Assembly (NCBI GenBank): GCA_030407315.1
Contig: JALQPE010002004.1
Span: forward strand, 186,001 to 250,000
Origin: Asparagopsis taxiformis
Taxonomy: Eukaryota; Rhodophyta; Florideophyceae; Bonnemaisoniales; Bonnemaisoniaceae
Length of the DNA: 64,000 bases
Direction of reading: 5' to 3'
Below the pieces are notes generated by a model. The model ran no database searches. It was given only the letters and a program-made list of their open reading frames with translations, and was not told the origin of the DNA. Each line of letters opens with the position of its first letter. The stretch's first letter is position 1. Shown piece by piece: positions 40,308-49,112 of this stretch. The position numbers and the translations under genes were made by a program.

Positions 40308-41731
40308 CTACTGTTCTGACTGGTCATCGTACAATTTTGCCCAGTCCTTCCAGAACTTCTGGCGCTTCTCTGCCGGAATCGTCAAATGACCACGCGATCG
40401 CCCTGAGACACATTTGCCGTTATACCAGATGACATCACCGTTCTGGATGTAATCGATGCAAGCTTTCATCGTACGCGTGTGTTCCAACTGAAAGAAGAGC
40501 GTGTCAGCACCACAAGTTGCGCGGGATCAATAGAACCAAGAAAGTGCGTGTGAGAATCTTACCTCATCTTCTAGAATATTCTGAAACACATCGTACAAGC
40601 AGTTGATTTGCGGGCGACTCCTGGGGTTGGCACTGTCTCGACTGCTGCCCGTCATCTGAAATTCGTAAAAGTAATAGATGAAGTTTTCGTAATATTCATG
40701 CGCCACCTCTGGCGCCGGAAGATTCTTCAGCGCTTCTTCGTTCGCCTCTATAAACTCCGAGTACGTATCCACCGCATGGTTCTCGATAAGATGCGAGAAG
40801 CGATATGATTCGGTCGGTGATATTAAAAAGGCCAACACAAGAAACCTTCACGAGAGCAATGAATTAAATTAGATCGCTTATCCTTTTGGCGCGATCGGCA
40901 GTGAATACAAACGCGCAAACTGACGTACCAATAGTAAACAATACTCGCATGAAAGGCCAGAAAACGATCCTGAAACCGAAAAAACACAGACGGTCAGTAC
41001 ACGATTTGACTATCCAAGTCGTCGCCAAAGACATCGCCAAATCAATCAAAACTCACCCCCCATCGTTTATCACCGCCAAGACTCTCCATAACGGCCAGAT
41101 GGTACGCCTCATTAAGCTCCTCCGCATGGTGCATATTCATCAGCGTGGGACTCCTGAACCACCCGAGGGTACTGAAGAGATGGAGACAGCTGGTATAGGC
41201 AAAGTAGGGCATTCTCGCGACGGTTTCCAGAAACCAGAAGCGCGGCAGGGGTCTTCCAGCGAATCGGAGGTCGAGAAACTGGCAGGTGACGTCGTACACA
41301 AAACGCACAAAGGGTGTGGCGGGCAATTCACCGTGTTGAAATTCGCGCTCGCGCTCGCGATTGGCGACGGCCTCGTCGCTGAGCACGAGGTTGAGACAGT
41401 CGGGGGGCGTGTAGCGCAGCGGCGGGTCGAGGCGGGCGGTGCGTCGAAAGGCTGCGACAAGTTCGGCGAGTTCTTCAGCGAAATTACGAATCGCAAGTTG
41501 CAGCACGGACGCGAGGCGCGTCTGGTACATCGACTCGTCGGCGTCGAAATATGCGGACAGATGGTCGCTGCGAAGCTTGGAGAGCGTTTGGTCGTCGTCT
41601 TTTGCGCGCTGGTCGTGCAGGACGGCGCGCGTTTGGGCGCGACGCGGCGCGACGCGCGCGGACGGCGACGCAGGCACGGGCCGGTGACGACGGGGGCGGA
41701 TGGGCGCGGCGATCGTGAACGCGAGCGGCAT
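40308..41731 (-). CDS. PTOX: plastid terminal oxidase (PTOX), four exons
   Basis: Di-iron plastoquinol oxidase of the alternative-oxidase family; it passes electrons from plastoquinol to oxygen in carotenoid synthesis and chlororespiration. Exons on the reverse strand: 41731-41057, 40969-40929, 40845-40563 and 40487-40308. Joined, they give 392 residues. Donors are GTGAGT, GTACGT and GTAAGA; acceptors end TTTCAG, GTGAAG and TTTCAG. Introns are 87, 83 and 75 nt. The diagnostic segments join in frame: FWFLETVARMPYF, HHAEELNEAYHL and MESLGGDKRWG, then DRFLAFHASIVYYW across exons 2-3, ENHAVDTYSEF, NLPAPEVAHEYY, YDVFQNILEDE, and LEHTRTMKAC in exon 4. The ligand pattern E, ExxH, E, ExxH is intact. 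The start MPLAFTIAAP fits a Phe-type transit peptide. The middle exon is only 41 nt. Confidence 0.93.
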
Positions 41732-42067
41732 GGCGAATGGGTGCGGGAGATTCGGGAGATGGGCTGTGCGCGCGCAGACTCGGGTTCCACTTGGTGTGTG
41801 ACTTGGAGAGGCGCGTGCGCGTGGGTCGGGAGATGGTGGAGTTTTGTTGGCAGAGAATTGAGTTTGACGCGACGTGATTGGATGGGATGGAGATATTTTG
41901 TGAATGAAATTTTGGAAAAATCGATTCGCCGTGGTGCGTGCAGATGCACGGCGCGCCACGGTGGCGAAATTATTCTACTGGATGTTGACAGAAAAAAATT
42001 TGCACGCCGTGTCAACACGAGCCGTGGTATGGCCTAAGGTAGAGACGAATTTACGATCGACTCAGCT
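41732..42067. other. intergenic region upstream of PTOX
   Basis: 336 bases, with the PTOX promoter and leader. An open frame continues upstream of the PTOX ATG but has no in-frame ATG. Nothing else was recognised. Confidence 0.45.
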
Positions 42068-44249
42068 CTACACTCCTACTTGAGCGAATGCCGAGGTGGG
42101 CAATGATTTGACGGAAACGCGGTTGTTATCTATGTGCTCCCTCATTTCTTCGTTAATAGCCATCGCCGCACCGATGACTGGAGCTCCTACAGTGTCGTCC
42201 GATTCGTCCAGGATGAATTCTTCGAAAATTCTCGCAATATCACAGTGTTCCCGCACAATCGTTTTTCGCCAGTTTTTGAATGCAATCATGTCCCCTGTTC
42301 GCAAATTCGAAAACGCCCATTTCTTCATATGGCTTTCCGGCATCCATCTCACTAGCAGCACCAAATTCCGATTGTACCCATCCGTGTTTCGGAATCCCGC
42401 GACCACTTGCTTTGTATTCGCTTCCTTTTCTTTCCGCTTGAACAGCGTTTCCAGATAGCCCGGTAAACTCGCTGTCACCGCGTCGTAATGCTTCAGCAAA
42501 TCTTCAAACCCGTTCAACAAGTGCAAAAACTCGTCCAGTCGTTCGCCAACCGGTAGATACGGCAGAAACTTTTCCTGATACTCTGAAATATGCGTGATCG
42601 TATTCCGAGACGCACCGTTCACACGCATCCGTTCACTTCTCCTAAACGACCCGCGCAAATTATCCTTCGACCCAATCCATGGAAACAGCACCTCTTCTTC
42701 AATTGTAAGAGCAGCTAGGAAAAATTCCTTAAAGTCTGCCCACCATTCATAGAAAACATCGACATGCTGATGTGTCAGAAGCCACCGTCTCTTCTGCATG
42801 ACGTTTGCCATACTATACAAATCTCTCAATTCCGCTTTGATCGCATTATGGATCAATGCAAAACAGTCTGTCGACCAACTATTCCCAAACGGTGTCAATT
42901 CAATTTCCGGATACTTATGCTTGACCTCGAGCACCACAGCCTTTTTCGAAATACGAGCTGTGCGCAGCATGTCAACTTCAGGCTCCGGCGGCGTCTCAAC
43001 CGGAACTTCATCCGGGATCGTTTCTTCCCTCTCACTAGCGTCCGACACCGACTGGCCCAATTTGGACGATTGTCTCTTGCCAAACAAACCACTCGACTGT
43101 CGATTAGCCTTTCGCTCTGCCTTTTTCGATTTACGAAGCTCGCGTTTGGTCATACCGGTGTCAGCGGCGGCGGCCTTTTCCAGTTTAAGTTTAGCGGCCT
43201 CCGTACGATCCTTGCTGACATCGGGCAATTTCTTGGGCTCTTCGGGAACATCGGCGCCCTTGACAAACAAGTCACCCTTGCCGGCGCCGGTTCGAATTCT
43301 GTTCTTAAAGCTCTTACTATGCAAGGCGGCACGTCGTTGCATCTCTTCCTCCGGGACATCGCGCACGCTTCTGCGTCCGAAACGCCTGCCCTCTCTTCTG
43401 TCCGGGGCTGGGGGCTTGGCGCGGGCGCCTGTGGGCGGCTTGGCCGCGCCCTGTTTGGACGTTTTGAGAGCGGGCGGTGGCGCGACGGCTGGGGCGCCAT
43501 CGGGATCCGACTTGGGCACGGACGCGGTCGGGGCGAGGGGTGGGGGCGGCGGCGCAGATGCTGGCGGCGCGGATGCGCCCGGTGGTGCGGGCGGCGGCGG
43601 CGGCGGTGGCGCAGACGATTTGGAAGAGGATAGAGCGGGGGGCGGCGGTGGAGGTGGCGGCGGCGCAGATGAGGATGGCGGTCTGGCGGCTGGTGGTGGC
43701 GGCGGTGGTGGCGGGGCGGATTTGGATGTGGCAGCGCCGGAGGGTGGTGGTGGTGGTGGCGGTGGCGGCGGCGACGGTTTATTACTATTTGGAGGTATGG
43801 TCAGTGGATGTCTGGGAATGGGATTTTGAAATTGATAGAATTGAGGTGTATGCGGTGCGTACCTTTGAGCTGTGCGAGACAGAGGCGGTGGTGGTGGCGG
43901 CGGAGGTGCACTGTGGGGGATGGATTGGGTTAGTTTCAGCGCGTTGGAATGGACGTGGGGGATTGTTTGTTGCACGTACGCTGCGGAAGGGGCTGACGCT
44001 CGCGGCGCGGGTGGCGGTGGCGGGGGAGCGCTGTGGTGGGGAATGTTAGATTTGGATGCGATGGGACGAGTGGGATGAGGAAGCGATGACGTACGTTGTA
44101 GATGTTGGTGGTGGCGGCGGTGACAGACTGGGCGCGGGGTTTGTAGATGTTGGCGGTGGCGGAGGTGGGGGTGGCGGGGCGCTCGGTGCAGAACGTTTGG
44201 CCTGCCTGGGAAGTGGGGGCGGTGGCGGCGGCGGAGGAGGTGGAGACAT
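42068..44249 (-). CDS. proline-rich hemerythrin-like protein, paralogue 2, four exons
   Basis: Exons on the reverse strand: 44249-44095, 44030-43980, 43910-43863 and 43784-42068. Joined, they give 656 residues. Donors are GTACGT, GTACGT and GTACGC; acceptors are CCACAG, CCACAG and AAATAG; introns are 64, 69 and 78 nt. A contiguous frame reaching 44821 reads through introns 2 and 3 and is not the real N-terminus, which is MSPPPPPPPPPP. The first 240 residues are formin-like poly-Pro blocks (FH1 style) able to bind profilin or SH3/WW domains. A basic region follows (KSFKNRIRTGAGKGDLF, then TKRELRKSKKAERKANR). The C-terminal domain (about 415-640) aligns with the 35218 protein: FALIHNAIKAELRDL, AALTIEEEVLFPWIG, FRRSERMRVNG and LPVGERLDEFL. 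The bundle keeps the first His but has Ala where the helix-B His should be. Confidence 0.75.
43553..43780 (-). repeat. GC-rich poly-proline coding repeat
   Basis: Tandem CCN/GGN trinucleotides coding for runs of 6-12 Pro separated by Ser/Ala. Further blocks lie at 43885-43910, 44000-44030 and 44110-44245 in the earlier exons of the same gene. Confidence 0.7.
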
Positions 44250-45944
44250 GATTGAGAATTGGGGGAGTTGTGGGTGAAACGGAAGATGGAGGGGGGGAGA
44301 TTTATGTAGATAAGTGGGATTGTTTCTTTTGTTTGCCTTTTTGGATGCAGGTGTGGTGTGCGGCTGGTGCGGGCGGTGGTCGTTGTTTTGGGTAGATAGA
44401 TAGAGGAGTGAGTGGGTGGGTGAGTGGGTAGGCTGGGCTGGGCTGGGGTTGACGGATTGGATGGAGGGGTGGTCCATAAGGGGATTGCGTAACGGACCGG
44501 GAGGACGTGACTTACAGCGACATAAGAATCGGATGGATATAAAAAGGGCCGAAATGGACCATGGATCATCGATGAATGATTGGTTGAATTGAGTGCGGCT
44601 GGAAGCAATGGCAGACGACAGACGAGACGGCAGATATGAAATGGAATAATTTTGGGGCGATTACTGTACTGTAGGGTAGGAAGGGTGCGGGGCGGCGTGG
44701 CGTGGCTGGCGCGTGAAGGACAGATTTTTCTGCGGCTCTCTCGGCTGAGCTGAGCTGATCTGCAAGGCAGGCACAATGTCGAGCGAACCAGTGCAAATTT
44801 TTGTAGGTTTGTCGCGTGCATGCTCGCTGCACTGAGCGCGAGTCGAGCGCCATATTAACACAATCTTGTTTGAACAGCGGCGAGTTGCATTGGTAGTGAA
44901 CAAACATCGTGACGGGAATGCATACGGGTTAGATTTGGACGTTAAAGTTGCGTTGGCGATTGTACTCTGAGAACCAAAAGCTGCACATCGAGTGTCTGGC
45001 CTGACGCTGATTTTCAACTACTGTATGTAATGGCCCTGTTTTCACCGCTGCCCGTGGCGTCGGGTCGCTGGTTCATTTGTCATCAACACGCACGGTCCTG
45101 ACAGCTGGACCGCTTGTTTCATTGATGATGTGCCGCCTGAAGAACGACCGCTGCATACCACAGCGCATCGCGGTGCGCAGCCATATGCGTCACTTTGGCG
45201 CCGCTCTGCGGTGTGGCGCTGCGCCGCGGCGCAACGCCTCGAGAGATGAAACGGGCGTGAGAGAAATATTGCGATCCATCCAACAAATTGACATTGGATG
45301 GAACAAATTGTAATTGCTCCACATGCACACCTCACATGGCGCTACGTGGCTTACATGCCACACCAGACAAGCAATCTCAATTGTAATTGTTCTGACCGTT
45401 ATGTTTATATAACAGTGTGGACCATTCTGGTCGCTCATTTGCGCGCATTGCTGGAACATCACTGAATGGGTCTGTATCCAGTGTACAGTACTACCTGTCA
45501 CTAGCAAGCGCTCCGTGCACAGAAGATACACGTCGAGAAAGACAGCAACTGTACCAGCAGTGCCAGTGCCGACCATTATTGCAACGACTTGCGCGTGTCT
45601 CTATAATACGGTCCGTTTCAGGTCCACCGCTTCCAAACGCAACATGTACCCTCGAGGGTAGATATCCACTGTCAAGCCAGCCCGCCCGCCTGCCTGTTTG
45701 CCAGTCTGTCCACGCCTGACACTACAACTTTACACACTCTCAACCGCTCTCCAACAATGCATCCAAAATAACTTATTCATGCATTGCTATTCATCCTCAA
45801 CAATCTCCCACTCCCAGCACATCTCAATCGCCCGCCAGCAATGAACTCAAAAAATCAACCCAATTTCAGCTCCAAACTCACCTTCCAATTCAGCGGCAAT
45901 CATCCCGACCGACCCCCGCCCTCAATTCCGTGCTCTCTGCAAGC
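44250..45944. other. 1.7-kb divergent intergenic region before copine
   Basis: No supportable gene. A GC-rich patch with GCGCTGCGCCGCGGCGC-like sequence lies at 45203-45233. A TATAAAAA string at about 44538 faces right without a nearby gene. The final 250 bases before copine are a C-rich leader. Confidence 0.5.
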
Positions 45945-47897
45945 ATGAATCCCCCTCCACCACAGCCACCACCGCCGTCTCTCACCCCGCAACAACCGCC
46001 GTCGCAATCCCCCCAGCCCACAAACGAAAGACCCCTCGCCTCCAAGGGAACCAAGGTCGACGTCCGTCTCTCATGTCGCGATCTCTTCAGTCTCGATGGA
46101 ATTCCACCCCCGACCTTTGCCGTCATCTACTCCCGAACCACCGGCAAAACAAACTGGGCAGAGCTTTCCCGTTCGGAAACCGTGCCCCGTAATGCCAGTC
46201 CAGAGTATCGTCGAATCTTCCAAATGGAGTATCGCTTCGAGCTCTATCAAGAGCTCCGCGTCGTCATCTTCGAACGATCCACTCAGAATGAAAACCTCCA
46301 ACAGCAGCGACTCATCGGTGTGGCCGATTGCACTCTCGGAAAAATTGTCTCCGCACGCGGCGCTCAGCTCCAAATTCCGCTCGTGAACGTTAACAATAAC
46401 GCTACTGCCGCCGGCACCGCCTTGCTGTCCGCCGAGGAGATCGTTTCCGCGAAAAAACGCATCACAATGCATTTATCCCTTGCAAATTTGATGACTGTCG
46501 AGCAACAGCACGAGCAGAGCGCTTATTTGACTTCGCTCAAAACTCAGTTGCAGGCACCGGTGGACAAGCCTGTCTTGCAGCGTCGCGGCCCCACTGCTAT
46601 TATGAATCGCTTCCGAAAAGAGCCCAAACAGCCGTTAGTGTTGCCCGCCCATATGGAGAATCAGGTGCAGCAACAGGTGGAGGAGCGTCAAGCCGTGCAG
46701 GTAGAGATTGAAAAGGTGGAACAAGCGCCGCCGCCCTTTGTTCCATTTCTCACGATTCTTCGCGCCCCGAAGAGCGCCACTGCCGCCTTGGACTGGTATG
46801 CACCGGATATTCCGTGGGAGGAGGTGTACAAATCGTCGCAAATTCAAGACTATACAGATTTGGTTCAGGGCGTTAAATTGAACCCTTTCACCGTCTCGGA
46901 ATATGATCTTACCGAGGGTGATCCGACGCGCTTGTTGAAAATTGCAGTTGTTCGTGCCCAATCTGGTGATGCCGGTACGATTGTCGGCCAGTTTGTTACC
47001 CAATTTCCAGCCCTCAAAGCGGCGAGTGACAATGCAAAGGATCCGGTGATTCGTCTGCAGCCGACAGGCACCCTGATGTTGCACAGTTATGAAGAGGAGG
47101 TACAGCCGTCTTTCATAGAGTATATCCGCGGTGGCTGGTGTGATTTCGGCCTCGTTTGCGCAATTGATTTCACCTCTTCCAACGGCGATCCGCGACAACC
47201 TGGAACGCGCCATTTCAATCCGCCGCCATCGCCGGTGCCCGCGCCGCCCAACGAATATGAAGCGGCGATGAGAACCGTCGGCAATATGCTGTCGAGTTAT
47301 TCGTCCGATTTGAGAATACCTGCGTATGGATTTGGTGCCAATTTGCCGCCGACGTATAACATTTCGCACTGCTTTCCAGTGACGGAGACCGAGCTCGGAG
47401 ATCCGTTTTGTAACGGTGTGGACGGATTGGTGCGTGCGTACAAATCAACGCTGAATCGAATCCAGCTTTATGGGCCGACTATTTTTTCGGAGGTTCTTCG
47501 AACTGTCGGCGTCATTGTATCTCGTAGAACTGAGGCTGCTGTTCGTGCGGGCAATAACAGTTTAGCCTATACGGTATTGCTCATTTTAACGGATGGTGTT
47601 ATCAGTGACTATGATGCAACGACGGCAGAGCTGATCAGGCTCAGCGCGTTGCCGCTTTCGGTTGTAATTATTGGCATTGGATCGGAGGATTTTGGAAAGA
47701 TGCATGCGTTGGATAGCTCGAATGGACTGCTTCGTCGGGGTACAGAATATGCATTGCGGGAATTTGTACAGTTTGTTCCTTATCAGGATTTCAAGGGTGA
47801 CCTTTCAGTACTTGCAGAGCGCGTGCTGGGCGGAATTCCAGATCAGGTGTTGAGTTACATTACAAAGGTTCGCGGAGATACTGCTCCTACGCGTTAG
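45945..47897 (+). CDS. copine (C2 domains plus VWA)
   Basis: 650 residues from ATG 45945 (MNPPPPQPPPPSLTP). After a Pro/Gln-rich start, a C2-like domain covers about 35-160 (VDVRLSCRDL, PEYRRIFQMEYRFELYQEL, ERSTQNENLQQQRLIGVAD). A second C2-like part covers about 265-385. The VWA/copine domain from about 395 has IDFTSSNGDP (MIDAS), PAYGFGANLPP, HCFPVTETELGDPFCNGVDGL and LILTDGVISDYDAT, and ends FVQFVPYQDFKGDLS. Copines bind membranes in a calcium-dependent way and act in signalling and membrane traffic. The Asp-rich loops of the first C2 are poor, so calcium binding there is uncertain. A Gln/Glu-rich linker (about 230-262) separates the two C2 parts. Confidence 0.92.
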   Translation: MNPPPPQPPPPSLTPQQPPSQSPQPTNERPLASKGTKVDVRLSCRDLFSLDGIPPPTFAVIYSRTTGKTNWAELSRSETVPRNASPEYRRIFQMEYRFELYQELRVVIFERSTQNENLQQQRLIGVADCTLGKIVSARGAQLQIPLVNVNNNATAAGTALLSAEEIVSAKKRITMHLSLANLMTVEQQHEQSAYLTSLKTQLQAPVDKPVLQRRGPTAIMNRFRKEPKQPLVLPAHMENQVQQQVEERQAVQVEIEKVEQAPPPFVPFLTILRAPKSATAALDWYAPDIPWEEVYKSSQIQDYTDLVQGVKLNPFTVSEYDLTEGDPTRLLKIAVVRAQSGDAGTIVGQFVTQFPALKAASDNAKDPVIRLQPTGTLMLHSYEEEVQPSFIEYIRGGWCDFGLVCAIDFTSSNGDPRQPGTRHFNPPPSPVPAPPNEYEAAMRTVGNMLSSYSSDLRIPAYGFGANLPPTYNISHCFPVTETELGDPFCNGVDGLVRAYKSTLNRIQLYGPTIFSEVLRTVGVIVSRRTEAAVRAGNNSLAYTVLLILTDGVISDYDATTAELIRLSALPLSVVIIGIGSEDFGKMHALDSSNGLLRRGTEYALREFVQFVPYQDFKGDLSVLAERVLGGIPDQVLSYITKVRGDTAPTR

Positions 47898-48194
47898 GCA
47901 GACTGGATAGTTTGTAGTCAAAAGGTTTTTATGTAAAGAAATAGCTGGTTGCCTGGCTGTAATAGTACATGTTAAAAGTTTGTTCCAGCAGGCCTCACGG
48001 GACTATATCGACATTCTCCCCGGGCATTTTGAGAAAGCAACACTAGCTACGCGCTTCCGTCAGTGGCAGGGAGGAAAAATGCTGGTCTTGTGAAACATCT
48101 GTGACCGAACAAACGGTCGACTTGATGAAACAGTTGATATTTGATCTGCTCATTTCGTTCATGATCATATCATTTCCTGGTGAATCAAACGCAT

Positions 48195-49112
48195 CTATTC
48201 CGACATTGAGATTTCCTCAACCTCTGAGTACGGGGAGGGAGTGTGCCTCTTCCTCATTTTCTTTCCCTTGCCAAGTTTGTTGAGTTCAATTCTCTTCAGG
48301 CGCATGTACTCTTCACATTTCTCGGCATCCCACAGTTCCTCATCCATAAACTTCTTCTTGTCATCATCTGAAGTGGCTTCCCATTGCTCGGGGGTCAACG
48401 ACATATTCTTTTGAATCAAAAAGTGCTTATCCTGCTCCGAATAGTCCAGCTTTCGAATTTTGTAAGAAACCAACCAGTTTATCTGCCAGAGAGCATACTT
48501 GGCGACACGACCGGGTAGCCCGATCAATTTAAAGACAATCAAGTTACGCCAATTGGGCTCATCGAGACCGACAACATCCAAATTAATCATAGCCTCTGCC
48601 TCCTCCTTTGTCGCGGCCTGTTTCGACTTGACGAGTCTAGAAACTTCTCGTTTAAAGTCCTGTGATTCCTTCATACGGCGAAGCGTCTGCTTGTAATTAT
48701 GGTTCATGTTAAGCCAATGAATAAGCGTCATGATACCAATAATGCCAGTGATAACGAGGAGAACATTTGACTTGGGAGCATATACTTCGGGAGAGTTTTC
48801 AACGAGAAACCGCCAATATTTGGTGGGATTCTCGAGGAAATCTTCGTATTCGGCTCGCTTCTGATTATTGGTCAAAATCTCATAGGCGGTACCAATCTTG
48901 CGGAATTCCTCCTTGGCGGCCTCGTCGCCCGGACGCTTGTCTGGATGCTTGTCGGCGGACAAACGACGGTAGGCTCGTCGAATCTCGGATTTTGTTGCAT
49001 TTCGTGCGACGCCTAATAAGTCATAGCAATTATCTTTGCCGCACATGAAGGCACTGACATGGCATGCGAGTAGTGCAAACAGCAAAATGGCCAGCACAGC
49101 TGAGCGAGTCAT
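48195..49112 (-). CDS. DNAJC25: DNAJC25-type J-domain protein of the ER membrane
   Basis: 305 residues from ATG 49112. A signal peptide (MTRSAVLAILLFALLACHVSA) is followed directly by the J domain, CYDLLGVARNATKSEIRRAYRRLSADKHP, with HPD at 56-58. After it come YEILTNNQKRAEYEDFLEN, YWRFLVENSPEVYAPKSNV and a membrane helix (LLVITGIIGIMTLIHWL). Two hydrophobic stretches (about 205-235) and the conserved tail HFLIQKNMSLTPEQW and ELWDAEKCEEYMRLKR match DNAJC25. The J domain lies in the ER lumen by prediction and would stimulate an Hsp70 (BiP). The order of signal, J domain and membrane part, and the length, fit the family. The upstream frame has only a TTG. Confidence 0.9.
   Translation of the reverse strand: MTRSAVLAILLFALLACHVSAFMCGKDNCYDLLGVARNATKSEIRRAYRRLSADKHPDKRPGDEAAKEEFRKIGTAYEILTNNQKRAEYEDFLENPTKYWRFLVENSPEVYAPKSNVLLVITGIIGIMTLIHWLNMNHNYKQTLRRMKESQDFKREVSRLVKSKQAATKEEAEAMINLDVVGLDEPNWRNLIVFKLIGLPGRVAKYALWQINWLVSYKIRKLDYSEQDKHFLIQKNMSLTPEQWEATSDDDKKKFMDEELWDAEKCEEYMRLKRIELNKLGKGKKMRKRHTPSPYSEVEEISMSE

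Noticed and set aside
41140..42018. 292-codon frame on the reverse strand overlapping PTOX
   Set aside because: Other frame of PTOX exon 1; Arg/Ser/Pro-rich shadow with no family match, while the PTOX frame has all hallmarks.
42764..44049. Long Gly/Arg/Ala-rich frames on the + strand (289, 343 and 190 codons)
   Set aside because: Antisense of the poly-Pro coding repeat, which leaves the opposite strand free of stops.
44250..44821. N-terminal extension of the 42068 protein to ATG 44821
   Set aside because: Reads through intron 1 in another frame than the real first exon; residues have no coding character, and the MSPPPP start with GTACGT splice site explains the data better.
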